A DNA stretch of 64,000 nt from Nannobrachium achirus (GCA_963921795.1 OY997649.1:60439372-60503371); one strand, 5' to 3'; shown: positions 49,564 to 61,025, counted from the first letter of the stretch. The notes: generated by a model from the sequence alone, not told the origin. Numbers and translations are program-made.

Positions 49564-50048
49564 CCTGCTGGTGCTCTATCTGTTAGAAACCTTTTCATGT
49601 CAAGGACCCCCAAATTGAGATGCATTTGGCCAAAGACCCTTATCTGAAAAGGTTTTGTGACCCTCTTAAGAGAAGATTTGTTATAAAATTCAGAAATAGC
49701 AGATGCATTTATAAGCTCGCAGCACGGCACTAAGTGACACGCTGTGAGCTCGTAGATCTTCTCATTTACACACATTTATCGATAGACCAAGAGTAGTGAT
49801 ATGGAATGGAAAGGTAATTAGACCCCTCTTTTTCATTTTCCTTCTAAATACAAGGCACAAATACTTAAGTTTCCATACAATCGATTATTTGCATTGCAAA
49901 ACGATTTGATACCGATTATCTGCATTGTAAAACGATACCAATACGATAAAAGGCCAAACAGTACGATATTTGGCTTTTGCATATCCATATAGTAGATCAT
50001 TGACAATTGAAATCGATTTTTCGATTCAGTTAGTACTATATCGTTACA
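49564..50048. repeat. Family A/B core fragment with HP, then hAT right end
   Basis: cttttcatgtcaaggaccccc (49590) and an HP at 49694-49768 (gaaatagcagatg..gtagatcttc). From 49790 there are acaatcgattatttgcattg words and the end atatcgttacaccccta at 50038-50054, a hAT-type terminus. Confidence 0.6.
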
Positions 50049-51480
50049 CCCCTATTAACTACATTTGCTGGGGACCCCCTGGAACCCCCTCCCCCCAATG
50101 ACCCCTGGGGGTCCCCGGACCCCACTTTGATCACTAATATGATTACTGTCAGTTTGGTGTCTGAATTTGAGGAAAGTATTATAGTATAATAGAATAACGA
50201 CTCAAACACCGGGCACAAAGCTATTTCTGTTAATTCCGTTTTATGGCTATTTGGGCCATATCCTTGGCATGGAAAGGTTTGGGAACCCCTGTCCTCCTAA
50301 CATACAAAAAGCAGCCTGACACAGAAGGGCAGACAATGGGGTTTGTAAACAACATTACCAATTCATTTCAGCCGTGTAGGGGCAGGCGGGCAGCAACAGG
50401 CCGCGTCGTCACAAAAGCTGGCAGTTCGTCAGAGTGTCAGAAAACCCTCCTCACACAATTACTGGATATGCTGCTGTAATTAAAGCTCCCTTCCAGACCC
50501 TTGAACATGGTGACCTTTACCAACGCAAACAGTCATTGTCTCGGGTGAGCCTGAGGCCTCTCCGTAGGGATATAAAAAGAGGCAATTTTTCTGCCTATTT
50601 AGCATCCGGTGAAAAAGAAAGAAAAAAACATGGACTGTAATGAGATGCACACTAGTAGCGTGCCGTATGTGCAAGAGATATGGGGATTGGGGACATGCAC
50701 GCAACCTCGAGGTCATCACCAGACATGACGTTTGATGGATTCATATAAAGAATCAATATCTCTGCCAAGATGAGGTACGTTAAACAATAATGCATTCTTC
50801 TGAAGAACTGGAACCAGCAAACCAACATTTAACTTGTACATTAAAGGGACTACACAGTGAATTTTCATTGTTCAAATTTTTATGTATTTTTTTTCCCACC
50901 AGCACTATCTATCCTCAAAAAGTCCTATTTCTGACCATTGTGTCTTTCTCAGTTTTTATGGGCAGATCTATGTAAGCAGGTCTCAGAACAGGCTGTCTGA
51001 TTTTAGGTCCCTACTGCTACTGCTGTGCTGAGTGGGTGTTGGGGAGGGGTGGGCAGGCCTGAGAAGGAGGCAGGAGGAGCTGGGAGAGGGTTGGAGAGGG
51101 GTGGGCACTGCAGGCCTGCTGAGCAGGAGGTGGGGAGGAGTGTGGGGCCAAAACTGGCTCAATAGCGCAGTCCTCCCATTCAGGACAAGGTGGTACTGCA
51201 GCTGAAAATGCTCTGAAAGCCAGGCACAAATGACAGGGGCCCTGTATTCAGGAGTGGTAATTTAGCCTCAAACCTTTTGAAAAACGTTTTTGGGACACAA
51301 ACAATGTTATATCAATTATTTTTAAATGCATGGTGTAGAACCTTTAAAAAATAAACATAAAAAGAAACAGGACATAAGCTCCTGACCTATGGGCCATGGG
51401 AAACAATCGCTACTTACAGTACACCTGTAAACCTGTGATGAGACAATAACATTGAATCTGAATCTGAAACAGGGAGGACG
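50049..51480. other. No supported gene; repeat remnants
   Basis: 50060-50130 is a ggggtccc-type hAT remnant. 51395-51470 ends aatctgaatctgaa, a LINE-like tail. A G-rich/C-rich strand-asymmetric tract is at 51025-51150. No exon recognised. Confidence 0.45.
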
Positions 51481-52310
51481 TTCTGCGTGGCTTTCTTAGC
51501 AATGAGCCAAACGTTTAGCCACATTTCCATGGACTTTCCTCCACAGAGATAAGAGATCGAAAGGGACAAATCGCCCCGGATTGATTTCAGACATCCTGAA
51601 GCAGACGTGTCTGCACCCTCTGTACAAGAAACCCCCTCCGGCAGTCAGCAGGTACAGGAGAAAGTTTCTCACCGAGCTCAATCATCAGAAGGGCAGGCAC
51701 GAGGCCACAGAGTCGGAGCCGTCGGATGAGCTGTGCGAGGCTTTAGGAGAAGTTCTGGGGACAGAGGAGGGAACAGAGTGCTACAAGAGTTACATATTGC
51801 CGTGCGGAGACGCCATAAGCCCTCGAGAGAGCATGTGCGTCATCTCGTGGGAGGCCGCTCTCCACCTGGCGGAGTGGGCCATGGACAACCAGCAGCTCTT
51901 CAGCGCCGGGTGCGGTCCCACCAGGTACGTGTTCAGTGACTGTCACCTCAGCGTGCTGCAGAGGCTGAGGGACAACGTCCAGCTCAGCGGCCTGGCGTCT
52001 CCCACGCGTCTGCGTGGAGCAGCTGGAATGGGCAACGGCGACGGATAAGCGACTGAGAGACATCGACGCCAACGCAGTCATCGCTGCAGACCTGGTGTAA
52101 GACCCTGACGTCATGGATTGTCTGGTGAAGCTGCTGTCCAAGGTTCTGCGATGCTCGTCTCGTGCAGGAAACACCCCCGATGTCCTCGTAACCTCCACCG
52201 TACGAAACCCAAACACACAGAGCAGCTTCAAGTGTCAGCTTGAAAACATGGGAATTCGCTACGATATCCTGACAAGCCTGGTCAGCCGCGTCCTTCCTAA
52301 TGACAGATAG
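51481..52310 (+). pseudogene. EEF2KMT: Processed pseudogene of eEF2-lysine methyltransferase (EEF2KMT/FAM86)
   Basis: EEF2KMT trimethylates a lysine of translation elongation factor 2 using SAM. In the frame of 51581 one reads LISDILKQTCLHPLYKKPPP, RYRRKFLTEL, HEATESEPSDELCEALGEVL, CYKSYILPCGD, then WEAALHLAEWAMDNQQLFS and RYVFSDCHLSVLQRLRDNVQ. The region between QQLFS and RYVFSDC, which in the family holds the SAM-binding ELGSGAGLTG motif I, is missing, as is the conserved TTGLVT just before WEAAL. Near 52010 the frame shifts; the continuation reads CVEQLEWATATDKRLRDIDA, a TAA stop at 52098-52100 where the family has Tyr, then CLVKLLSKVLRCSS and STVRNPNTQSSFKCQLENMG, ending at TAG 52308-52310. 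Upstream, FLAMSQTFSH and, one frame over, FPWTFLHRDKR resemble the N-terminus. AATAAA is at 52373. Codons normally spread over several exons are contiguous, so a retrocopy is likely; no poly-A tail or duplication was confirmed. It is not functional as an enzyme. Confidence 0.8.
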
Positions 52311-52378
52311 GCTGCTATAGAGATGATTAAACTTCACATAATACCCCTCCTTTGATGTTGAGAGTGAGACAGAATAAA

Positions 52379-52809
52379 ACATTTATTTACACAAAATGTG
52401 CACACTGACTGAAGTCATGTCTCAAAAGTAATTTACTATTATTTGTCACATAATCACATTATACAATAATCCTCACAATATTGATATCGAGTCAATTTGA
52501 TTGCCCTAATTGCTTTTGGTGGCGCGGACTCATATAACAAGAGTAACCATTCTTGACTCATCAGCCTTCGGGACTTCTAAAGGAAGTCTGGGAATTTTGT
52601 TAGAATGTAGTAGGAGCTAAAGTCCCTTTTTATCTAATTTCAGATATCTCAATAGTTAAACATTGAGAGAAACCTCAAAGCTCTTGCTAAATTAAACCCA
52701 AATACCAAACTTTACCTGTCACTACTATACTGTAATTCACACAAATGTGCTACTCCTCTGACACTGGTCACCCCGATTAAAGTTACATGGTAAAACACAA
52801 AAATGGTGT
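52379..52809. other. No supported gene
   Basis: Downstream flank of the EEF2KMT retrocopy; AT-rich, nothing recognised. Confidence 0.45.
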
Positions 52810-53035
52810 ATTTAATATAGTGCTTTTATCCAAGGGGCTTTACAATGATTGTGCATTACATTCACCCATTCACACACACATTCATACACTGATGATGGCG
52901 GAGGAAACCATGCAAGGCACCAACCTGCTCAACAGGAGCAGTTAAGGGTTCAACATCTTGCTCAACAATTGAACCTTCCGGATCCCAAGGGGCCACTGTA
53001 CCTCTGCTCAAGAGCCACTGCCACCACAAACAAAA
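52810..53035. repeat. Fish-type repeat (attcacccattcacac), copy 2
   Basis: tagtgcttttatccaaggggc, cattcacccattcacacaca, gatgatggcggaggaaacc, ccatgcaaggcaccaacctg, gaaccttccggatccc and ctctgctcaagagccactgcc; longer than the copy at 45778. Confidence 0.7.
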
Positions 53036-53418
53036 CGGACACAGACAGATAGGCGCTACAAATATGAGATCATTATGAGCATATTGAGCTACCCAGAGAA
53101 ATGAGAAAATCTGAGGCGGTTTCACACCAAACCTTACAAACACAACCAACAGGGCATGGATTCAATAGAAATCGTCTGTTAAATTACCAGTGAAAGTGTA
53201 AAAAATGGACCCATACCATCATCATCATAGCCTGTGATTATTAAGTATGCAAATGGCAAGCGGATGGCTCCACTGCCCCCCCCCCAGTCCCCCAGGAGCC
53301 CTCATGTCAGTGCTCTATCAAGAGAAGGGGGAGTGGTGGCAGAAGGGGCTGCTGTTTGTTTAACATCATGTCAGTGGTACGATGCTGTGGGGAGAAAAGA
53401 GGGAGCAGACGGAGAAGT
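53036..53418. other. No supported gene
   Basis: Mixed sequence with a poly-C run at 53276-53285; nothing recognised. Confidence 0.4.
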
Positions 53419-53422
53419 ATGG

Positions 53423-53680
53423 CGTCGTTGTCGGGTGGAAAACCTTGCATGTCCAAAACCGTTGGTTTTGCATTTATCATTTTAAAAATGATTTAAAGTA
53501 GTGAAAACAGCCGATCTACAAGCACACAACGCCTTGCACCGCGAGGCGTTGTGTGCTTGTAGATCTGCTGTTTTCACTACTATTGTGAGACGACCTTGTA
53601 TGATGAAGCAGGGCTTTACTTTGCGAAAGAACGTACAAATTTGAAACTTGGAGATACGAGGTTTCCACCCGACAACGACG
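53423..53680. mobile_element. Family D MITE, copy 7
   Basis: Begins cgtcgttgtcgggtggaaaac, ends ccacccgacaacgacg; exact 4-bp duplication atgg (53419-53422 and 53681-53684). Full HP at 53499-53580. This non-palindromic duplication is the clearest proof that the target duplication is 4 bp. Confidence 0.92.
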
Positions 53681-53684
53681 ATGG

Positions 53685-54120
53685 TTAGGAATTCCCTCTA
53701 GAAAAGTGGACTCGCCTCAATAGCTCCAAAAGCATTGGAACATTGGACAGAGCGTCACAAAATGATATTATACCAATTGTTCTGTGCTTTTGATGTAAAC
53801 ACGGGGGCCCCGTGTGCGTTTATCCATCATCAAAGCATGTGAACAGAGGTTCAAAAGCTCGACGGTATTCCTTTTCTGCAAAGAATGCAACGTGCGTAGG
53901 CAAAGGAAATGGGAGAATCCATCACGCTTTTCTTTCTGTTGCCCCATACACTATACGTATGCGCAAAATGCAAAGAGACATACTTAAGTATGTGCCTCTC
54001 GTCTTGAGAACGGCACCCCGTTTTGTTCTCGTTTAATCTTTTTTGCATTCGGTGAGAGGGCGAGTTACAAAGGGCCTAAAGCTGTCTTGGGTCATTAAGC
54101 CACATTTTCTCTTCTTTTAG
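53685..54120. other. No supported gene
   Basis: Mixed sequence; nothing recognised. Confidence 0.4.
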
Positions 54121-54124
54121 AAAA

Positions 54125-54128
<4 letters not shown>

Positions 54129-54189
<61 letters not shown>
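54129..54189. repeat. (AG)n microsatellite, followed by poly-G
   Basis: Pure AG run; a poly-G run of about 20 follows at 54221-54240. Confidence 0.97.
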
Positions 54190-54192
<3 letters not shown>

Positions 54193-54744
54193 GAGATTTT
54201 CTGGCACTTCCCGCGACAGGGGGGGGGGGGGGGGGGGGGGAGGCTGACAGATTAGACAGAGGTTCCTCTCGGCGAGCTTGGCTACGGGCTTCCAGAGGGT
54301 GGGCTGCTCGCTGCTCGCTGGTGCGTGGGGGCAGCACAACCCCAGCCTGTCATCGTTTGACGGGCCTATCCGGAGGTGCGGTCACAGGCAGGCATGATTG
54401 ATGATAAATATGTACTCACACAGGATCTAAATGCCAGCACACTCTTGTGATTTAATCCCCTCCTTTCCCTCATCAAACATTGCAGCCGCAGCGGATCGAC
54501 TTTGTACGTCGGGGCTGCGAAAACCCAGACCCCGCTTCTTTCCCTCGAGGCGAACGCCATAAGGCTGTCACGACTGCCGATGTAATGTCACAACACAACA
54601 GAGGAGAGGGAATGTGCGATGTTCTTTGATTACACACAACGGCTTGTGTAGTGTAGATGCACCGTGCTGAACCGCACACTATTCTTCAGCAAAAACTCAA
54701 GGTGAGGTAGTGTCACATTTCTTTTTAATAAAAAAAAACAATCT

Positions 54745-54862
54745 GACATTTTTCTGCTTTATTTAGACAGGATAGCAATGGCAGAGAAAGGGGGAAGAAT
54801 ATTCAACACAGGTTTCCAGTCAGACTCAACCTGCTGGGGATGCTGTGATCACATGTATGCCA
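54745..54862 (-). repeat. Diverged SINE of the 4179 type
   Basis: ctttatttagacaggatagc, ggcagagaaagggggaaga and cacaggtttccagtcagactc follow the order of 4505-4610 read on the same strand, with much divergence. No target duplication was found. Confidence 0.4.
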
Positions 54863-54921
54863 CCATGGTCAACAACACACCCACCCCAACACCAGCACGT
54901 AATGCAACAGAGTTTTAAAGC

Positions 54922-55243
54922 TTAAAGGAGTAGTTCACCCCCAAAATGACTTTTTTTCTATTGATTACTCATGCCATGGAGACTAGAGTTCAATAATATT
55001 TTTTGGTTTTTGTCACATTCCTAAGACAAAAATTTTATTCGAGTAAATTTACCCCCATTGATTCTGGATGGTGACCCGTTTCAAAACGGGTCACCATCCG
55101 GAATCAATGGGGGTAAATTTATTGTTATCACATTTTTGTCTTAGGAATGCGACAAAAACCAAAAAATATTATTGAACTCTAGTCTCCATGGCATGAGTAA
55201 TCAATAGAAAAAAAGGCATTTTGGGGGTGAACTACTCCTTTAA
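54922..55243. mobile_element. Family H MITE (best reference copy)
   Basis: Ends ttaaaggagtagttcacccc and ggggtgaactactcctttaa. Almost the whole 322 bp is one inverted repeat centred on gggtgacccgtttcaaaacgggtcacc-type sequence at about 55070-55093, so it can fold into one long hairpin. Confidence 0.92.
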
Positions 55244-55566
55244 CATGCACATATTCTCTCATACAGGAGACAAGAAATACGTTGACTTTTCCTTTAGCAA
55301 TCAAATGCTAATATGCATTAAATCCATGGCAGTTGCGTTGATGTGTCTTGGCATATACAGGTATGGCGTGCATTTACCATTACAACTGGAAATTGAATTT
55401 GTTGTAAGATTTCTCTGAACAGACAGAAAGCTGTATGTACTAGTCTTCTATCCTCCAGCGTCTGACTGAGAATAGAGACATTACAGCAGTGGCTGTTTGA
55501 CAAGATTGCCCCCTAGTGGTAATTCATGGAATATATATATATATGTATTTCCCTTTTCTTTTCATT
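55244..55566. other. No supported gene
   Basis: Mixed sequence; an (AT)n run at 55533-55542. Confidence 0.4.
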
Positions 55567-55570
55567 TTAA

Positions 55571-55775
55571 CCACTTAAAACCTATAGGCTAGCGTCCCCA
55601 GTACTCCCCGTTGTACTCATGTCATAATAGGCAAACACCCATGAAAACAAGTGAACATCTGGTGATCTACAAGCTCACAACGCGGTGCGACACGAAGCGT
55701 GGTGAGCTTGTTGATCAGCTATTTTCTGTAAAGAGATTTGGTGTAGAGGGGGGGGGGGGGGGGGGGAAGGAGAGC
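55571..55775. mobile_element. Family E MITE, right end eroded
   Basis: TTAA 55567-55570 then ccacttaaaacctatagg. HP at 55663-55727 (gatctacaagctcacaacgc .. gtgagcttgttgatcagctat). Then gatttggtgtagaggg and a poly-G run; the right TTAA end is not clear. Confidence 0.6.
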
Positions 55776-56370
55776 ACAGTATAAAGTATAAACCCCCGAG
55801 GGACCTCTGGACAAATTATTCCCCTGATGCCGGGTCAATTATATCGATATATTAATAAATAATGACAATTAAATTAGATATGTAATAGAATATCTGGGCT
55901 ACGCATTAACATTGAGTATTTGAATGCTAATTTTCATCATGAAAGGCAGGCACTGAATCCAAAGAATAAGATGGGGTCTAGATTAAACCAACCGTCCGCC
56001 CTATCAGACCACAAAGAGTTCATTGTGCTTGGGTAGCATATCAAAAGGAAAGAAGGGGAGTGATTTTGGCAGTGACTTCAATTATAGCTTTGGCCCTCCT
56101 TGCCTTGGTTTCTGCCTGGAATCTCTCCAATATCGAACGTTAACAGTGACTTTAATAGGTTATATCAGTATTCCAATGCTACAGGGACGGAGAAATGACT
56201 CGGAGTGGAGAATGTGGTTTAGGAGAATGGATTACATCCTCACGGTTAGATCCTTGTCAATTAAAAAAAGACATCTAAATTGGGATTGGGACATTGTCTG
56301 GAGAAGAGAGACACGCAAACTGCAGAATATCTTCAACAGCAAAGGCATGAGCCACTTCTATGCATCTGAT
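55776..56370. other. No supported gene
   Basis: The 119-codon frame at 56023-56382 has no recognisable domain or splice context and I do not call it. Confidence 0.4.
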
Positions 56371-56374
56371 TTTA

Positions 56375-56530
56375 CCCATTAAAACCGGGAAAAAGCACCC
56401 AAAATAGCAGATATACGAGCTCACAGCGTGTCACTTTGTGCCGTGCCGTGAGCTTGTACATCTGCTGTTTTGAGTGTGAGAACTACTGATTTAGAAGGCA
56501 TTTGTGGAGATGGCCTCAGGTCTTAATGGG
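56375..56530. mobile_element. Small TTAA MITE with central HP
   Basis: Ends cccattaaaacc and ggtcttaatggg with TTAA at 56531-56534 and TTTA at 56371-56374. HP at 56399-56472 (caaaatagcagatatacgag .. gagcttgtacatctgctgttttg). It is 156 bp, one of the smallest HP carriers here. Confidence 0.7.
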
Positions 56531-56536
56531 TTAACA

Positions 56537-56956
56537 CAGGGGTCTTCAACAGGGGGTCCGGGACCCCTAGGGGGTCCTCAGAGTTTCTACAGGGGGTCCT
56601 CCAAGTCTTTGTGTGATAGAAACCTTTTTTCTCATTTTTACAGTATATTAACGACTTGAACCCTAGCGTCCATATTCTGAGAACTTTAGCCAAAAATAGC
56701 AGATCTACAAGCTCACAAAGCCTCGTGCTGCGAGGCGTTGTGAGCTTGTAGATCAGCTATTTTTGGTTTGGTGTATAGGGGAAAAAGAGCCGACTAAGTA
56801 CAGAGTGAATTAAGTATTGATGGTTCAAGTTAAGTGGTAAAATATCGGACAAAACACAAATTGACATGAATTCAAAATACACAGATGATTGTGCTGTCAA
56901 ACAATGAAACTATATGGAATCTATGAACAGATTGTGGGGGTCCCTGCTTCAACAAA
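56537..56956. mobile_element. hAT MITE (CAGGGGTCTTCAAC end) containing family E, inverted
   Basis: Begins caggggtcttcaacagggg and ends ggggtccctgcttcaac. Family E (56652-56838; TTAA at 56648) with HP at 56691-56766 lies inside at the same relative place as in 29448-29901. Confidence 0.75.
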
Positions 56957-57121
56957 TACACAATTCTTACTTGGGCCTATGTCTTCCTATGGGCCTATAG
57001 AGCAATTCGATTAAGGTATATATAATAAGGTCAATGCTTTGCAATATAAAGTGACTTTGATGTCAAGGAGTCAATACAATGAAACCATTTCACCGTGGAG
57101 AAAACCTACCTGAATCTCCAT

Positions 57122-57246
<125 letters not shown>

Positions 57247-57333
57247 ATCAAAGAAAGAGGTGGCCTTTGATCCATCATTGGCAATGACAGACGAGAGATT
57301 ACCATCAATCTCTCTCTTCCTTCTTGCACTCCC

Positions 57334-57378
<45 letters not shown>

Positions 57379-57534
57379 CATGTGTCTTGATCCTAACACA
57401 CACACATGCATGTGTCTTGATACATCACGGAATCAATGCTGTGCCAACCCTCAGAGGAACGGCTCTCTCCCTCATGATCCGTGTGTTTGACTAATGTGAA
57501 ATCTATGCTAGGTTAGTCCATGTGCCCCCAAGTG

Positions 57535-58161
57535 CACTGGTGGAAAAAAGTACTACGTTCCTTTCTACGCAAGTAAAAGTATCAATACGGCATTGTAGAA
57601 ATACTCTATACTCTGTTAGGGTGCCCTCACACCAATGTACCTATGAGAGTGGAATCCGCGTTCCGCCAATGCATTTCAATGAGAGTGAAGCGGTTTCATG
57701 CCAGCAGAGGATTTCGGCAAAAAACGCTCCCTTCTCATTGAAATGCATTGGCGGAACGCAGATTCCACTCTCATTGGTATTTTGGTGTGAGGGCCCTCAC
57801 ACCAAGTAAAAGTACAAAAGCATTGTTCTCAAAATGTACTTAAAGTACCAAAAGTAGAACATACTCATTAGTACTCAAGTTACTCAAATGGCAGAAATGT
57901 ATATAGGGCTGAAGTGGGTAATATACACTATGTTTTGTAAATTATAATCAAAATCTACAAAGTAACTACCGGTAGTAACTTAAGTTTTCAAATAATTGCA
58001 GTTAACTAAAAAGTACAATATTTGCCTCTGAGATGTAGTGGAGTAGAAGTATAGAAAATGGGAAATACTCCAGTACAGTAAAAAAAAAAAGAAAAAAGTA
58101 CCTCAACATTGTACATACGCACAGTACTTGAGTAAATGTACTTAGTTACTTTACAACACTG
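57535..58161. mobile_element. hAT MITE (CACTGGTGGAAAAA ends) with a nested palindromic MITE
   Basis: Begins cactggtggaaaaaagtac and ends agttactttacaacactg. Flanks cccaagtg and cccaactg match at 7 of 8. A separate inverted-repeat element is nested at about 57620-57800: tgccctcacacca, gtggaatccgcgttccgcc and ccaatgcatttcaatgagag recur in inverted order. Confidence 0.8.
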
Positions 58162-58233
58162 CCCAACTGACCAAACACAAGACCTTCACCAGGCACTGCA
58201 AACAAGTCCTCTACAAACCACCAAGGGTATAGC

Positions 58234-58614
58234 TAGGGATGGGATGATATGAAAATGTAACATCACGATTATTGTGACCAAAGAAATCGTGATTTACGAT
58301 ATTATCGCTATAATCTAAATATCCCCAACATCCATTATCCTGGGGCGGAACATTTGCCAAAAAATAGCAGATCTACAAGCGGCGCACAACGCGTGCTACA
58401 CGTTGTGAGCTTGTAGTTCGGCTATTTTTTGGCAAAGAGATTCGGTAGAGAGTGAAAGAAAAGTATGTATATTATAAGTATGTTTTACGAATAGAGGGTT
58501 TAAATGGTACCGGATATGCAGCTCGGCAAATAAAAGGTGAATTGATCCCAGTGCATGACGGAAATTAAATCTTTATCACGATAAATGATAATATCGCTTA
58601 TCGTCCCACCCCTA
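58234..58614. mobile_element. Family C MITE, copy 5
   Basis: Ends tagggatgggatgat and cgtcccacccctaa-type cgtcccacccct(a); exact 8-bp duplication ggtatagc (58226-58233 and 58615-58622). HP at 58354-58435 keeps its outer arms, but the inner stem and loop have diverged. Confidence 0.9.
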
Positions 58615-58659
58615 GGTATAGCTCAGCTCACCCATGTAAATACAATAATTGTCATCCAC

Positions 58660-59155
58660 GGCACCACTGAATTTATATTGTTACTTTACAGCACCATACA
58701 TTTTTGTCATGTACGCAAATAAGTAAATCTTTCCCCCTACGATCTACAGTATCTCATAGGCTAAACTTGAGAGAATAATCAGTTTCCATTTAGGACAGAT
58801 TTAATTAGATTATACAGATTATACTTGACGTTTAACCACTTGAACCCCAGCATCCCTATTCTGGCTGGAACATTAGCCAAAAATAGCAGATCTACAAGCT
58901 CACAGCGTGTAGAAATGTGACACGTTGAGTAGCTGTAGATCAGCTATTAGATCAGCAAAGAGATTTGGTCTAGATGTTAAAAGAACACACCAGTAGTACA
59001 GTTTTACTATGTATAGGGGGTTTACAAGTGGTTAAACTCAAGTCATAATGATAAATTCCCAAACAATTATTAACGTATTCTGCGGCACCCCTGGACTTGT
59101 TGTGTCGCGGCACCCTACGGTTCCACGGCACACACTTTGAGAAACCCTGGTACAG
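58660..59155. repeat. hAT fragment around family E
   Basis: ggcaccactgaatttatattgttac at 58660 and cggcacccctggacttg..ctttgagaaaccctgg at 59080-59148 flank family E; compare 33620 and 63665. Confidence 0.5.
58836..59031. mobile_element. Family E MITE, copy 5
   Basis: TTAA at 58832-58835 and 59032-59035; ends ccacttgaacc and tttacaagtgg. HP at 58872-58950 is diverged on its right arm (gagtagctgtagatcagctat). Confidence 0.85.
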
Positions 59156-60207
59156 ATGATGTATGGAATGCCAACTCCAGAGGTTATGCCAGGGAAATTG
59201 AGAAGGAGAGCATATCATTATGTTCCAAAATGAATCAATTTGTTCCCAAATGAGATACCCGCCATTTGGAGAGGGGATGGGGGACTGACAGCTCCTCTTA
59301 CTGAATAATTGCAGAGCGCAAAATGTGAAAGCAATTATGGTACATTTAGAAAAAAGGATGGTAGATAAGTTCCTTGACTGACACAATTCTAACAGTGGTG
59401 GAGCCTCTATATTTTAGAGGTACTGAATAAACAGGTGATGATATTTTCCAAGTTGTTTGAAAAAATGAGTTCTAAATCAAATTCAAACTAAGTTTTGTTC
59501 TAGGTGCTGAAAGTTAGGACAAGCTCTTCCAAATCATAATTCTCATTTCCTGGCACTGGATTTATACTGCAGTGACAGGGTTAAAAACATCATAATTTTG
59601 TATTATTATAATCATTGTGAATTAAAATAACAACAACATTGGAGCTGTAAAGATACAGATACAGATACCTTCCTTCCATAGTCACATTATTGCCTTTCTG
59701 CCTGCATAGGTCTACAATGTTCGATGCATACAATAGGGCTGGGCAGTATACAGATTTTTATATCGATATCCTGATATGAGAGTAGATATTATCTGAGAAT
59801 TGGGAATTCATAATATAATGATTATGGCATAAGCGTTCAGTTGCCTGGAGGCATACACATTAAAGTGTATTACCCCCTCAGGCAGGGAACACATTTTTGT
59901 GTGTCATTTTTTCGAATTTTTTCTATGAAAGCCAAAGGTGTAAGCTATCAAATAGTTTTGGATTTTTTTTTTTTCAACTGCTACAGAGGCTGAGTAATAC
60001 GTTTCCAGAAAAACAGTGAGTCATTTTCAAATCGGACTTAGGCCTAAATGGGTTAAAAAGGAACATCTGGGGTGCAGTATAGTGACTGGGAATAAGATGT
60101 TTTGTTCCCAAAAGCTGGATATATTTCAAACTCAGCATAAACAACCAGAAGGAGGCGGAACAAGGCGGAAGGAGCCAGCTGGTTGGCTGACAATAGATCA
60201 ATTATTG
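59156..60207. other. No supported gene; hAT-end remnant
   Basis: 59745-59775 (agggctgggcagtatacag, atatcgatatcctgatat) looks like a decayed hAT end. Otherwise unassigned. Confidence 0.4.
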
Positions 60208-60273
60208 TTACAACATTGATATGTTGTATTGGTTACAACATTGATATGTTGTATTGGTTACAACATTGATATG
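60208..60273. repeat. 25-bp tandem repeat
   Basis: ttacaacattgatatgttgt+attgg starts at 60208, 60233 and 60258. Confidence 0.9.
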
Positions 60274-60394
60274 GGCCTTTCTGTGTGGAGTTTGCATGTT
60301 CTCCCCGTGTCTCCTAGGGTAGACACCCTCACAAAAACGTGCAGTAATCCTGGTCTCTATAATGCCTCCCCCTGGCCCCTGGCCAGCCTGATGG

Positions 60395-60417
60395 GGGGGG
60401 GGGGGGGGGGGGGGGGT
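60395..60417. repeat. Poly-G tract
   Basis: Twenty-three or so G bases in a row; a likely sequencing and length problem spot. Confidence 0.95.
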
Positions 60418-60725
60418 AAACTCTTTGGAATAATGGGTTCCAACCGGGATAGCTCCCCCCTGTCAGGTGATAAGAAGCGGCCTGCTCAGTCCTCAAGCAC
60501 TGAAGGAAGCATGAGCTCAGTTCGGGGTCCTTCCCAGGTTGGCAGAGGGAGAGCAGAGCCCAGGATTACAGCTTATAGGCAATTGGCACCGGGTGAAAAA
60601 TGGGTTACAAAATTGTGGGATAAAAATGTAAAGCCAAAAAAAAAAAAGCATTGACATCACTGTATTTGGCCCAAAGATATCATGATAATGTTTCATACGA
60701 TAGTCGTTGACGCGGTCTTTCTTAC

Positions 60726-61025
60726 CTTAGGCCACTTGGGGTTAAGTTGACAGGCCTTCTCGGCATCGTCCAGAGCCGCCTGGTGTTGTCCTAATTTGAG
60801 AAGGGCCGCCGAACGGTTGCTGTAGAGGATGCAGTTCTGCGGGTCGGCCCGCAGGGCGTCGCTGTACAAACGGACGGCGGCCTGAAAGTCCCCGCGTTGA
60901 CACGCCTCGTTGCTCTGCTGTACCTTCTCCATGAACTCTGCTTTGCTGAGGCCACATCTGATCGCTTCCTCGCCGACCACGCGGCGGACCGGTCTGCCCG
61001 ATGTCCGAGAACCAAAGATCGAAAG
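60726..61025 (-). CDS. TTC28: Internal exon of a TTC28-like tetratricopeptide gene
   Basis: On the minus strand the frame reads GRPVRRVVGEEAIRCGLSKA, EFMEKVQQSNEACQRGDFQA, AVRLYSDALRADPQNCILYS, NRSAALLKLGQHQAALDDAE and KACQLNPKWPK, then AAG|GTAAGA, a strong splice donor (cttac at 60721-60725 on the plus strand). It covers two TPR helix pairs (about residues A.RLYSDAL..DP and ILYSNRSAALLKLG..QAALDDAEKA). DPQNCILYSNRSAA and LNPKWPK are hallmarks of the first TPRs of TTC28, a very large TPR protein linked to the cytokinetic midbody. The acceptor is uncertain: ttttccgttccatttcggcag ending at 61026 gives a 300-bp phase-0 exon, and a second CAG near 60994 is possible. TTC28 genes have very large 5' introns, so no second exon in 60 kb is not surprising. 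Another TPR gene remains possible. Confidence 0.75.

Noticed and set aside
51743-52231. 162-codon frame antisense to the EEF2KMT copy
   Set aside because: Shadow of the GC-rich coding sequence on the other strand; the plus-strand reading has clear homology to a known family and the antisense one has none.
56023-56382. 119-codon open frame
   Set aside because: No ATG at the start, no recognised motif; probably chance in AT-rich DNA.
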